DNA of 7,337 nucleotides from JBBRFH01 sp038224615 (GTDB taxonomy: Bacteria; Planctomycetota; Phycisphaerae; Tepidisphaerales; Tepidisphaeraceae): positions 1 to 7,337 of the forward strand of contig JBBRFH010000175.1 in the NCBI GenBank assembly GCA_038224615.1, read 5' to 3'. The notes beneath the pieces were generated by a model that ran no database searches, was not told the DNA's origin, and was given only the letters and a program-made list of their open reading frames with translations. Every line of letters starts with the position of its first letter. The first letter of the stretch is position 1. Of this stretch, positions 1 through 5,709 are shown one piece after another. A program made the translations under genes and the position numbers.

Positions 1-84
1 CGATGTGTTTCGTCAAATCGCAGTTCAAGTGCCCCCTTGGTTGGAGCCATGGTCAAGGTCGGAAGCGACGAAGCGATCGGTCGC

Positions 85-151
85 GGCACGGGTTTGCAAC
101 CCGTGTTTGAGTGCGCGATGCAGGCAGAAACACGGGTTAGAAACCCGTGCC
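85..151. repeat. REP-like inverted pair of palindromes
   Basis: Two 19-base hairpins with the same stem lie 25 bases apart: CACGGGTT-TGC-AACCCGTG at 87-105 and CACGGGTT-AGA-AACCCGTG at 131-149. The pair is itself arranged as a larger inverted repeat. The outer edges match (GGCACGGGTTT at 85-95 is the reverse complement of 141-151), and so do the inner edges (CCGTGTTT at 101-108 is the reverse complement of 128-135). This two-unit, head-to-head layout is that of a REP doublet (BIME), a class mobilised in trans by RAYT/Y1 transposases; no such transposase is in the window. The element sits 26 bases past the FMN-reductase stop codon. Each hairpin is followed on its inner side by TTT, so it could also act as a weak bidirectional terminator. 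The hairpins are read directly from the sequence; the REP/RAYT assignment is inference. Confidence 0.75.
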
Positions 152-176
152 ACGAGAAGGCATTCATATGAACGCG

Positions 177-713
177 TTACGCCAACGCTTTGACGAACTG
201 CGCGAACGTCGACGCCTGTTTCTGCAGGCGGTCGTCGATGGACGCATCGGTCAGTTTGCCGTGCTCGTCGAGCTTCGTGCCGATGCCGGGGATGAAGACG
301 CGGTCGGGATGCACATACGCGTTGCGGTAGCCGAAGATGAGTTGCAGTTGTTCCACCGAGCGGAAGCCGCCCCAGATACCGGCGGCTTCGCCGGTGAACG
401 CGACGGGCTTACGCTCGAAGCTCTCGGGGAACTTGAGCATGTCGATGAAGTACTTGAGCACGCCGGGAAAGCTGCCGTTGTACTCCGGCGTCACGACGTG
501 CAGCCCGGCGGACTCGACGATCCGCTGCTGCACCGCGAGCCACGATTCGGGTTTCTTGGCATACGACGACGGGTCGAAAATCTCCTGCGGCATGTCCGCC
601 AGCGAGTAGATGTCGGCATCAACGCCCGCCGCCTGGTAATGGCCGAGCAGGATTTTGGATACCTTCAATGCGTTGCTGTCGGGACGGTTTGTGCCGGACA
701 CGATGAGAATCAT
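177..713 (-). CDS. NADPH-dependent FMN reductase family flavoprotein
   Basis: Predicted 178-residue cytoplasmic flavodoxin-fold oxidoreductase. Family members use NAD(P)H to reduce FMN, quinones, chromate or azo compounds; the substrate here cannot be told. An N-terminal beta strand leads into the FMN-phosphate loop GTNRPDSNALKVSK (residues 7-20). PEYNGSFPGVLKYFID (76-91) is the typical YNGS segment that contacts the isoalloxazine ring, and GEAAGIWGG (108-116) is the third flavin-side loop. The length is normal for the family. The reading frame stays open upstream to 821, but the fold begins at the ATG at 713, and the extra 36 residues would be low-complexity sequence overlapping mutY. The start overlaps the mutY stop as ATGA, so translation is probably coupled to mutY. 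The stop is TAA at 177-179. The family call is strong; the biological role, perhaps quinone detoxification or redox stress, is inference. Confidence 0.9.
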   Translation of the reverse strand: MILIVSGTNRPDSNALKVSKILLGHYQAAGVDADIYSLADMPQEIFDPSSYAKKPESWLAVQQRIVESAGLHVVTPEYNGSFPGVLKYFIDMLKFPESFERKPVAFTGEAAGIWGGFRSVEQLQLIFGYRNAYVHPDRVFIPGIGTKLDEHGKLTDASIDDRLQKQASTFAQFVKALA

Positions 714-1786
714 GGCATTGTCTTTCTGTTTGGGGCTTCTTGTTGTTTTGCAAGCATTTCGCGGAGCTTCAGATGCGGGCGGGTGAAGGGGAGATGCTCC
801 ATCTCGCCGATCGACGCCCACCGCCGGTTGTCTGATGTCCCGCAGATGCGACCAGAGACGCTCTGAGCATAGGCATCAAACGTATAGCGACGGTGAGAAA
901 GGGTGTGACTGATGCGGGTAAAGCGGCGTAACTTCGTAAATGCGGGCACGCCCGGCCAGTGCTTGTCTGAAGCCGTCAGGAACTGCCACATGCTGGCCCA
1001 CCTGCCCGAAGCCGGCCGCCGCTCGATGAGGTACCGGCCGTCGGGACGCCGCAGGCATAGTACGAAGCGTTTTTCGTGCGGCGTCGCGTTGGCCGGCTTG
1101 GGCGGGGGGATGCGATCCTGGATTTGCTTCTTGAACGCCTGGCATATCCCCCGCAGGGGGCACAGCAGGCAGGAAGGATTACGCGGCGTGCAGACGGTCG
1201 CGCCCAGTTCCATCAATGCTGAATTGAAGTCGCCGGTGCGGGACTCGGGAAGGATTTGCTCGGCACGCGTCCAGAGAGCAGCCATGACGTCGCGATCGCG
1301 CGGGTCGGTGTCGATGGCATCGAGGCGGCAGAGGACGCGGATCACGTTCCCATCGAGAATGGGCGCCCGCACACCGTGTGCGATCGAGGCGATCGCCCCG
1401 GCGGTATACCGGCCGACACCGGGGAGCGCGAGCAGTCGCTCGACGTCGTTCGGCACCTCGCCGCCGCAATGTTCGACAATGACCTTCGCGGCGAGGCGCA
1501 GATTCCGCGCCCTTGCGTAATATCCGAGACCCTGCCAGAGGCGCAGGACGCGCTGTTCGTCAGCCGCTGCCAGGTGCTCGACGGTCGGAAACGCTTCCAG
1601 AAACCGCTGGAAGTAGGCAGTGACGGTGGCGACCTGGGTTTGCTGCAGCATCGCTTCGGACACGAGCACATGATACGCCGGCGGCCGTGTCCCCGGCGGG
1701 GCATCCGGGGACGGCCGCCAAGGGAGATTTCGGCGATGGGCGTCGTACCAGCCAAGCAGTCGCTGTGACAAATCGTTCTTCTGCAC
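710..1786 (-). CDS. mutY: A/G-specific adenine DNA glycosylase MutY
   Basis: A 358-residue base-excision repair enzyme that removes adenine mispaired with 8-oxoguanine. The N-terminal HhH-GPD domain carries the catalytic Glu in VSEAMLQQTQV (Glu44), the helix-hairpin-helix LPGVGRYTAGAIASIA (121-136) and the catalytic Asp in ILDGNVIRVL (Asp145). A 4Fe-4S cluster motif C-x6-C-x2-C-x5-C follows at Cys199, 206, 209 and 215. The C-terminal NUDIX-like domain (about 238-345) recognises 8-oxoG; its FSH loop appears as L296-S297-H298. All hallmark residues are present and the length is typical, so it should be active. The start is GTG at 1786; an in-frame stop lies about 27 bases upstream with no better start between, and no convincing Shine-Dalgarno is visible. 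The stop TGA overlaps the next gene's ATG (710-713), giving a two-gene unit with the flavin reductase. Confidence 0.96.
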   Translation of the reverse strand: MQKNDLSQRLLGWYDAHRRNLPWRPSPDAPPGTRPPAYHVLVSEAMLQQTQVATVTAYFQRFLEAFPTVEHLAAADEQRVLRLWQGLGYYARARNLRLAAKVIVEHCGGEVPNDVERLLALPGVGRYTAGAIASIAHGVRAPILDGNVIRVLCRLDAIDTDPRDRDVMAALWTRAEQILPESRTGDFNSALMELGATVCTPRNPSCLLCPLRGICQAFKKQIQDRIPPPKPANATPHEKRFVLCLRRPDGRYLIERRPASGRWASMWQFLTASDKHWPGVPAFTKLRRFTRISHTLSHRRYTFDAYAQSVSGRICGTSDNRRWASIGEMEHLPFTRPHLKLREMLAKQQEAPNRKTMP

Positions 1787-2105
1787 GGGTCTCGTATATA
1801 AACGCTTTTTTAGTTGACGGTTTAGTCCGGTAATGTGTTAGTTTATTTCGTAGAGGGTGTCGGCCCCGCTTGTGTCAAACAGTAGGCCGGCGCAGTTGAT
1901 CAGGGAAGGCCATGGATCGGTGGAAGTTCCTCGGGAAAGACACGAGGTTTTCCGTACGGCAGTGCGCGGATCCAGAGTGTTTGCCGATGAGGCGATCGCT
2001 GAGACATTCGCGCGATGATTCCGCCGTGGCCTCAAGTGTCGGCCGAACGCGTCTCGTATGCGACGGCCGGGTATTGAGTTTGCGGCAGATCCCAAGGAGG
2101 TCGTC
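1787..2105. other. intergenic region with AT-rich divergent promoter-like segment
   Basis: This 319-base gap separates divergent mutY (minus) and the DUF4926-like gene (plus). Bases 1795-1850 are markedly AT-rich against the GC-rich background, as expected for promoters. On the plus strand a TTGACG at 1814-1819 resembles a -35 box, but no good -10 follows at 16-18 bases. On the minus strand TATATA (complement of 1795-1800) lies about 10 bases before the mutY GTG, which would suit a leaderless mRNA, but no matching -35 is seen. From 1860 to 2093 no recognisable protein is encoded. A 65-codon plus-strand frame (1912-2109) ends in an ATGA overlap with the next gene but has no recognisable sequence character. 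No RNA gene was identified. Confidence 0.4.
2094..2100 (+). promoter_or_regulatory. Strong Shine-Dalgarno site of the DUF4926-like gene
   Basis: AAGGAGG lies five bases before the ATG at 2106. It is the best ribosome binding site in the window and decides the start of the small gene in favour of ATG 2106 over the in-frame ATG at 2058. It contrasts with the other genes here, most of which have weak or no such site. Confidence 0.85.
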
Positions 2106-2348
2106 ATGAAGAAACCGGCTGTTAATGATTATGTCAGACTCGTCTGCGACTTGCCGGAACTGGCACTGGCGCGGGGCGAACTCGGCGTGGTCCGCAGTAA
2201 ATGGTGCGCCCCTGACATCGCGTACGAAGTCGAGTTCCACGCACTGGGCCTCAGCGAGCCAACCCGTGCGTTGCTGATGGGCGATCAGATCGAGCCAGAC
2301 GATGCTTCGCAGTTCGATGAATCGCTCGTCTTGATGCAGGTCGAGTAA
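2106..2348 (+). CDS. DUF4926-like small protein
   Basis: An 80-residue acidic soluble protein with no signal peptide or membrane segment. The pattern VRLVCDLPELALARGELGVV (residues 10-29), followed by AYEVEF (39-44) and a C-terminal acidic segment with QIEPDD (61-66), matches my recollection of the DUF4926 family: small beta-barrel-like proteins of about 60-90 residues with an invariant 'DLPE..L..G..G.V' core and a later 'YEVEF' strand. No biochemical function is established. DUF4926 genes are often found alone or near toxin-antitoxin-like or mobile loci, but nothing of that kind is adjacent here. The gene stands alone on the plus strand, with a strong ribosome binding site upstream and a terminator about 150 bases downstream. 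The family match is from memory of the motif. Confidence 0.75.
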   Translation: MKKPAVNDYVRLVCDLPELALARGELGVVRSKWCAPDIAYEVEFHALGLSEPTRALLMGDQIEPDDASQFDESLVLMQVE

Positions 2349-2495
2349 TGTTTTGCTCGGCGCGCTTCTGATCGCGCGCTTGTGGCGGGACGATCTGACC
2401 GGCTTGTGGCTGGCATGGGTCGTTCATGTGTTGTGATCAGCGTATCCGCTCGATTCGCGGTCTCGTCTCACGGAGATGCAATCGCTACGGATGCG

Positions 2496-2525
2496 GTGGC
2501 CGGGACTGGACCGGCGGCTTTTTCT
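2496..2525 (+). terminator. Rho-independent terminator for the DUF4926-like gene
   Basis: GTGGCCGG (2496-2503) pairs with CCGGCGGC (2511-2518) through eight positions, including one G-T wobble and one mismatch, around a seven-base loop (2504-2510). It is followed at once by TTTTTCTTT (2519-2527). The T tract is only on the plus-strand side, so it terminates rightward transcription from 2106-2348 and shields the convergent minus-strand operon that ends at 2579. Between the stop codon and this hairpin lie two GCGCGCTT copies (2360-2367 and 2374-2381) and two GCTTGTGGC copies (2378-2386 and 2402-2410), short direct repeats without known meaning. Confidence 0.65.
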
Positions 2526-2578
2526 TTATTTGCGTGCGGCGTGTCGTGAACGATGCCGTGTCCCGGTACGACCAAAGA

Positions 2579-3172
2579 TCACAGGTCAGGAAGCGGTACC
2601 GAATCGGTCGCCGGCATCGACTGCGTGGTGGGATACGTCGTGGGTAATGGTGTCGGCCGAGTCGCGGTGGCCGCTTCGACGCTGAACGAGTTCACGTAAG
2701 CCGTCCACGCACTGCCCATAATGGAATCGGACGCCGGGCGGGTCAAAACGACTTGATACCAGGTGCCCGCGCGTTCAAAGATGTAGGTGCGGTTCCATCG
2801 TTTATCGTCTTGGGTATCCTCGCGGACCCATGCCGGCTTGTCTTGGAATTCGCCCTCGTGGAGCGCGCGTTTGCCGGCGGTGATGATCTGCGGCTTCGCG
2901 TCGTACTTCATCGCCCAGAGACCACCCACGATTCCTTCACTTTTCCTGGGCAGCGCCCAGATCGTCGCGGGATGACCGGCTTGGGGGTTCTGAAACTCGA
3001 CCTGCCAACCCTCGGGCGTGACGATGGAAAATCCGAGGGGATGCCGTTGTCGGTGCGATTCGTCAAGGTCTGCAATGGCCGGACGAAAGGTGGTGTAGAG
3101 GACCGTGATTGCGAGAATCCCCGCGATTACGAGTAATCCGACGGTCCTGGTGATTCCGGGTCGCGAGGTCAT
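2579..3172 (-). CDS. Membrane-anchored hypothetical protein with extracytoplasmic domain
   Basis: A 197-residue protein of unknown function. Residues 11-27 (VGLLVIAGILAITVLYT) form one N-terminal hydrophobic helix after a short Arg-containing start, so it is probably an inner-membrane anchor or uncleaved signal with the rest in the periplasm. The domain from about 43 to 166 opens with HPLGFSIVTPEGWQVEF and has a later GTWYQVVLTRPASDS strand pair and an AWTAYVNSF helix. This layout resembles PsbP/DcrB-like small alpha-beta domains, but only loosely. The tail from 168 is a Pro/Thr-rich low-complexity linker. The start is ATG 3172, five bases after the stop of the TPR lipoprotein; the longer frame up to 3415 would overlap that gene and gives low-complexity sequence. 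The tight spacing makes it the last gene of the envelope unit. No functional call is offered. Confidence 0.8.
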   Translation of the reverse strand: MTSRPGITRTVGLLVIAGILAITVLYTTFRPAIADLDESHRQRHPLGFSIVTPEGWQVEFQNPQAGHPATIWALPRKSEGIVGGLWAMKYDAKPQIITAGKRALHEGEFQDKPAWVREDTQDDKRWNRTYIFERAGTWYQVVLTRPASDSIMGSAWTAYVNSFSVEAATATRPTPLPTTYPTTQSMPATDSVPLPDL

Positions 3173-3177
3173 GTCTG

Positions 3178-4455
3178 CTATTCTGTCGTCGCCATCGCTG
3201 GCTGCAACCGTGGCGGCACCGACGAGGGCGGCCAATCGAACGGGCCGGGACGCCAGCGGCTCATCCGCATGTAGTACGTCGCGTCGCCTTCGGGCGGAAC
3301 GACAAGCCCGCGCCAGCTCTGCTGCACGCCGTCCGGGAAAACGACATTCACGTCGTGCCGGCCGGGCGAAAGCCGCAGCGGCAGGAGATATACGGTGCGG
3401 GGCGTCATCTCCCACTGGCGCAGGTCGGCCTGGCTGGTGGCCTTGAGCAAGGCGCCGGTGGCGATCAGCCCGCCGACGATCGCCGCGTCTTCGCCCCGGA
3501 AATCCCCCCGACCGGCGCGATAAACGCCGTACCCGGCGCCGCCGGCGATCAGCCCCGTGCCGACCGCCGACTTAACGGTACGGATCGTGTCGATGCTCTG
3601 CCAGCGGCGGTCCTGGGCCATGGCAATGGTGTCGATCGTCGGCTCGCTGGCGTCGCCCAGCGGGTAGTCAAGGCCGTCAACGATCACCTGCGGGCGCAGC
3701 AGCGGGCGGGCAGTGTCCGGGGTTGGGGCGAAGCCGATGATCGAGCCGTCGAAGTCCGTCACCTTGCGCGGGCCGTAGCCGGAATCGACGACCAGCAGCA
3801 GATTGCTGTCGGCTTGGAGTTTCGCATCGGCCAACCCGCGCAGACGCGGCTGGAGCTGGATCGCGTCGTCGAACGACGCCTTGGCGAGGTCTGCGCGCCC
3901 CAATCGCTGCCAGCATCGGCCGAGCATGATGTGGGCGACGACGAACGTGCTTTCCTGTTCCTGGTAGCCGCGTTTCTCGTCCTTGGCGTCGGCGTAGTCG
4001 CGGAGTTTGAAGAGGGCGTTTTCAAAGGCGGCGCGAGCGTTGTTGTAGTCGTTGCGGATGTAGTAGACGACGCCGAGATCGAAGCTGGCCATGGCGCGCT
4101 CGTACGGCTCGCCTTTCCATATCTTGAGCTTCTCGTCGAGCCACACCGCCGCCACCGCACGGCCGCCGGAGTTGACGCCACCGGCGTTGATGACTTCCCA
4201 GGCGCGCAGGAAGGCGGCCTCGGCGTCGTCAAGCTCGCATGCCGTGAGTGCGCTCGAGCCGAGGCGGAGGTTGTTAAGGACGTAGTTTTCGTCCGTCCGG
4301 TTGGCCAGAGGTTCCAGGCGATGCATCGCCCGCGGGTAATCGCCGTTGAAATAATCCCGAACGGCGCGGCCGGCTTCCTTCACCTGCTTCGACTCGGCGC
4401 AGCCGGCGATCAGGAGGAGGAGCAAACCGCAGATGAGGGCAGGCAATGATCGCAT
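3178..4455 (-). CDS. TPR-containing lipoprotein, COG3014-like
   Basis: A 425-residue secreted lipoprotein. The signal peptide MRSLPALICGLLLLLIAGC ends in a canonical lipobox IAGC (16-19), so Cys19 would be lipidated. Residues 30-205 are helical repeats of TPR type, for example FDLGVVYYIRNDYNNARAAF (125-144) and GRCWQRLGRADLAKASFDDA (179-198). LVVDSGYGPRKVTDF (221-235) resembles the 'GxGPRK' core I recall from COG3014 proteins. Residues 296-336 carry two Gly/Ala-rich stretches (VGTGLIAGGAGYGVYRAG and AAIVGGLIATGALL) like a glycine zipper, then a beta-rich C-terminal domain (RTVYLLPLRLSPGRHDVNVV, 353-372) of PEGA-like look. Start ATG 4455 is chosen because it begins the signal peptide; the frame extends upstream to 4545 but would overlap the previous gene. 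A scaffold role beside the LpoB-like lipoproteins is inference. Confidence 0.85.
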   Translation of the reverse strand: MRSLPALICGLLLLLIAGCAESKQVKEAGRAVRDYFNGDYPRAMHRLEPLANRTDENYVLNNLRLGSSALTACELDDAEAAFLRAWEVINAGGVNSGGRAVAAVWLDEKLKIWKGEPYERAMASFDLGVVYYIRNDYNNARAAFENALFKLRDYADAKDEKRGYQEQESTFVVAHIMLGRCWQRLGRADLAKASFDDAIQLQPRLRGLADAKLQADSNLLLVVDSGYGPRKVTDFDGSIIGFAPTPDTARPLLRPQVIVDGLDYPLGDASEPTIDTIAMAQDRRWQSIDTIRTVKSAVGTGLIAGGAGYGVYRAGRGDFRGEDAAIVGGLIATGALLKATSQADLRQWEMTPRTVYLLPLRLSPGRHDVNVVFPDGVQQSWRGLVVPPEGDATYYMRMSRWRPGPFDWPPSSVPPRLQPAMATTE

Positions 4456-4490
4456 TATCAAGGGGCCGCCGTGCGGACCATTTTCTCCAC

Positions 4491-5075
4491 TCAGTCCAGG
4501 AAACCGCGCACGGCTTCCTTTTTCACTTCGTACGACCCGCTCCACAGCAGCGTTCGGTCCTTGAGGCTGGTGAGCTCGAAGACGCAGACGTAGAACGTTT
4601 CGCGTCGCTTGATGTTTTCGTCGGTGAGGCTCGAGAACGTCGCGGTCAGTGCGTACTCAGGATTGACCACGTCCGGCGACGGTCCCGGGTCGACCTGCAG
4701 TTCGCGCTCGCGGCGGACAAGCTCGTGAAACGCGTCGCGGTTCATCACCCAGGTGAACTTCTCCGGCGCGTGCCGATGCAGCAGGGTCCGCACCCGCCCG
4801 GTAAATGCCACCGCCTGCCCGCGCGGAATCACCTCGGCCCGCAGGTTGTTGACGACCGGCATCACAACGACCTTGAGCGCCCCGCGCTGCACGATCGTAT
4901 CGTTGACCGCCGGCGATGCGCCGAGCCGGGCGGCCATGTCGTCGGTCATGCTGAGCAAGTCCACGCCGGAGAGGGCGGTGGAGTGCGCGTTCTTCACCGC
5001 GCTCGCGCAGCCGACGTTGGCGACGGAGACACAAAGGGCACAGAGAAGCAGAACGCGGAGCGCGGAAAAGTGCAT
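4491..5075 (-). CDS. LpoB-like lipoprotein (first of two related copies by position)
   Basis: A 194-residue predicted lipoprotein. Residues 5-22 are a hydrophobic signal peptide ending NVGC, so Cys23 would be lipidated; Asn at -3 is unusual for a lipobox. The mature part looks like the LpoB/FlgO/CsgG-type alpha-beta fold: MTDDMAARLGASP (43-55), the strand LKVVVMPVVNN (67-77), and the C-terminal block YALTATFSSL (141-150), RRETFYVCVFELTSLKDRTLLWSG (158-181, split here as RRETFYVCVFELTS then LKDRTLLWSG), whose final 'D.T..W' turn is typical. In enterobacteria LpoB activates penicillin-binding protein PBP1B from the outer membrane; whether such a target exists here is unknown. Start ATG 5075 has no Shine-Dalgarno site. 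The gene follows its relative after 39 bases and precedes the TPR lipoprotein by 35. Confidence 0.75.
   Translation of the reverse strand: MHFSALRVLLLCALCVSVANVGCASAVKNAHSTALSGVDLLSMTDDMAARLGASPAVNDTIVQRGALKVVVMPVVNNLRAEVIPRGQAVAFTGRVRTLLHRHAPEKFTWVMNRDAFHELVRRERELQVDPGPSPDVVNPEYALTATFSSLTDENIKRRETFYVCVFELTSLKDRTLLWSGSYEVKKEAVRGFLD
5021..5070. repeat. Possible dispersed purine-rich repeat inside a signal-peptide coding region
   Basis: The plus-strand stretch runs CGACGGAGACACAAAGGGCA then CAGAGAAGCAGAACGCGGAG and on to CGCGGAAAAG. It strongly resembles the degenerate 'ACGGAGACACAGAGGGCACAGAG' type of dispersed intergenic repeat that I recall from planctomycete, verrucomicrobial and other genomes. 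Here it lies within the lipoprotein gene at 4491-5075 and encodes residues 3-18, the hydrophobic core of the signal peptide (FSALRVLLLCALCVSV). The resemblance is visible; that it is a copy of a repeat family is recollection and inference. Confidence 0.4.
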
Positions 5076-5114
5076 TTTATGGGGTGTGGGCGCGGCGCCC
5101 GCAGTACGAGATCA

Positions 5115-5696
5115 TCACCGATAGACGGACACCGGGTAATCGTTCTCCCACACGATCGTCCGGTCGATCTTCGCCAGGGAGAAAGTGATGAGGAAGAAGC
5201 TCGTCTCACGGTTGGGCATTTCGGAGACGCGGGCCCAGAGGAAGTAGTCGGGCTGGACGTTTTTCTTTGTTGGTGCGCCCGGCCCGCCTTGGCCGTAGCG
5301 GTCGCCGGTGGGCTCGAGCTCGCGGGCCTTGAGGTCGTTGAACTTCTGCAGGTTTTCGACCAGTTGCACGCGTCCTTGGCCCATGTTCACAAGGCGAGAG
5401 CGCAATCGCTGCAGGAAGATGTCAAGATTTTGTCGTTGGGACGTGGACAAGTTTTCGACGTGATCGACGACGATCGTCCACTGTGTGTGCGACGCATTCA
5501 GCGCCGGCGACGACAGCAGGTCTGCCGCCATCTGATCGGTCGAGGAAATTACGTCTTTGCCTTGCAGACCCCGACCGCCGTCGGACAGCTCGTCGACAGG
5601 CGGGCGGACGCGATCGTGCTTCTTGTCGTGGCTGCAGGCCAAGCCCGCCGCCAGAATGACGGCCGACAGTACGGTCAGGTTGATCCAGTGCTTCAC
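5115..5696 (-). CDS. LpoB-like lipoprotein, upstream relative
   Basis: A 193-residue exported protein, first gene of the envelope unit. Hydrophobic residues 6-20 precede Cys21 (LAAGLAC), a plausible but non-ideal lipobox with Gly at -3. The mature part follows the same plan as the next gene: STDQMAADLLSSPALN (52-67) against MTDDMAARLGASPAVN, strand WTIVVDHVENL (73-83), then PDYFLWARVSEM (149-160) and RETSFFLITFSLAKIDRTIVW (163-183, read as RETSFFLITF and SLAKIDRTIVW) against RRETFYVCVF and LKDRTLLW. This shared pattern indicates an old duplication of LpoB-type lipoproteins. A Gly/Pro-rich insertion at 130-145 distinguishes this copy. The start is GTG 5696, supported by AAGGAG (complement of 5704-5709) seven bases upstream. 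Function unknown. Confidence 0.72.
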   Translation of the reverse strand: MKHWINLTVLSAVILAAGLACSHDKKHDRVRPPVDELSDGGRGLQGKDVISSTDQMAADLLSSPALNASHTQWTIVVDHVENLSTSQRQNLDIFLQRLRSRLVNMGQGRVQLVENLQKFNDLKARELEPTGDRYGQGGPGAPTKKNVQPDYFLWARVSEMPNRETSFFLITFSLAKIDRTIVWENDYPVSVYR

Positions 5697-5703
5697 CGCG
5701 TTG

Positions 5704-5709
5704 CTCCTT
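5704..5709 (-). promoter_or_regulatory. Ribosome binding site supporting a GTG start
   Basis: The complement reads AAGGAG, with seven bases before the GTG at 5696. This decides the start of the upstream LpoB-like gene, whose first residues then form a normal signal peptide. Confidence 0.75.

Noticed and set aside
85..151. CRISPR array
   Set aside because: Only two palindromic units in inverted orientation with one spacer-sized gap; a CRISPR array has direct repeats and several spacers.
5..193. 62-codon plus-strand ORF at the left edge
   Set aside because: It runs through the palindromic repeat pair, whose hairpins dictate the peptide, and shows no recognisable protein sequence.
147..866. 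239-codon plus-strand ORF over the flavin reductase
   Set aside because: The minus-strand frame has the FMN-binding motifs; this is its complement shadow and it also runs into mutY.
2360..2381. GCGCGC hairpin as a terminator just after the DUF4926-like gene
   Set aside because: The six-base self-complementary stem has no T tract after it; the hairpin at 2496-2518 with TTTTTCTTT is the better terminator.
2426..2685. Small plus-strand ORFs after the DUF4926-like gene
   Set aside because: They span the terminator hairpin and T tract and run into the 3' end of the minus-strand gene; Arg/Gly-rich products without a family.
3355..4449. 364-codon plus-strand ORF over the TPR lipoprotein
   Set aside because: The minus strand has a canonical lipoprotein signal and TPR units; the plus product is low-complexity and shows no domain.
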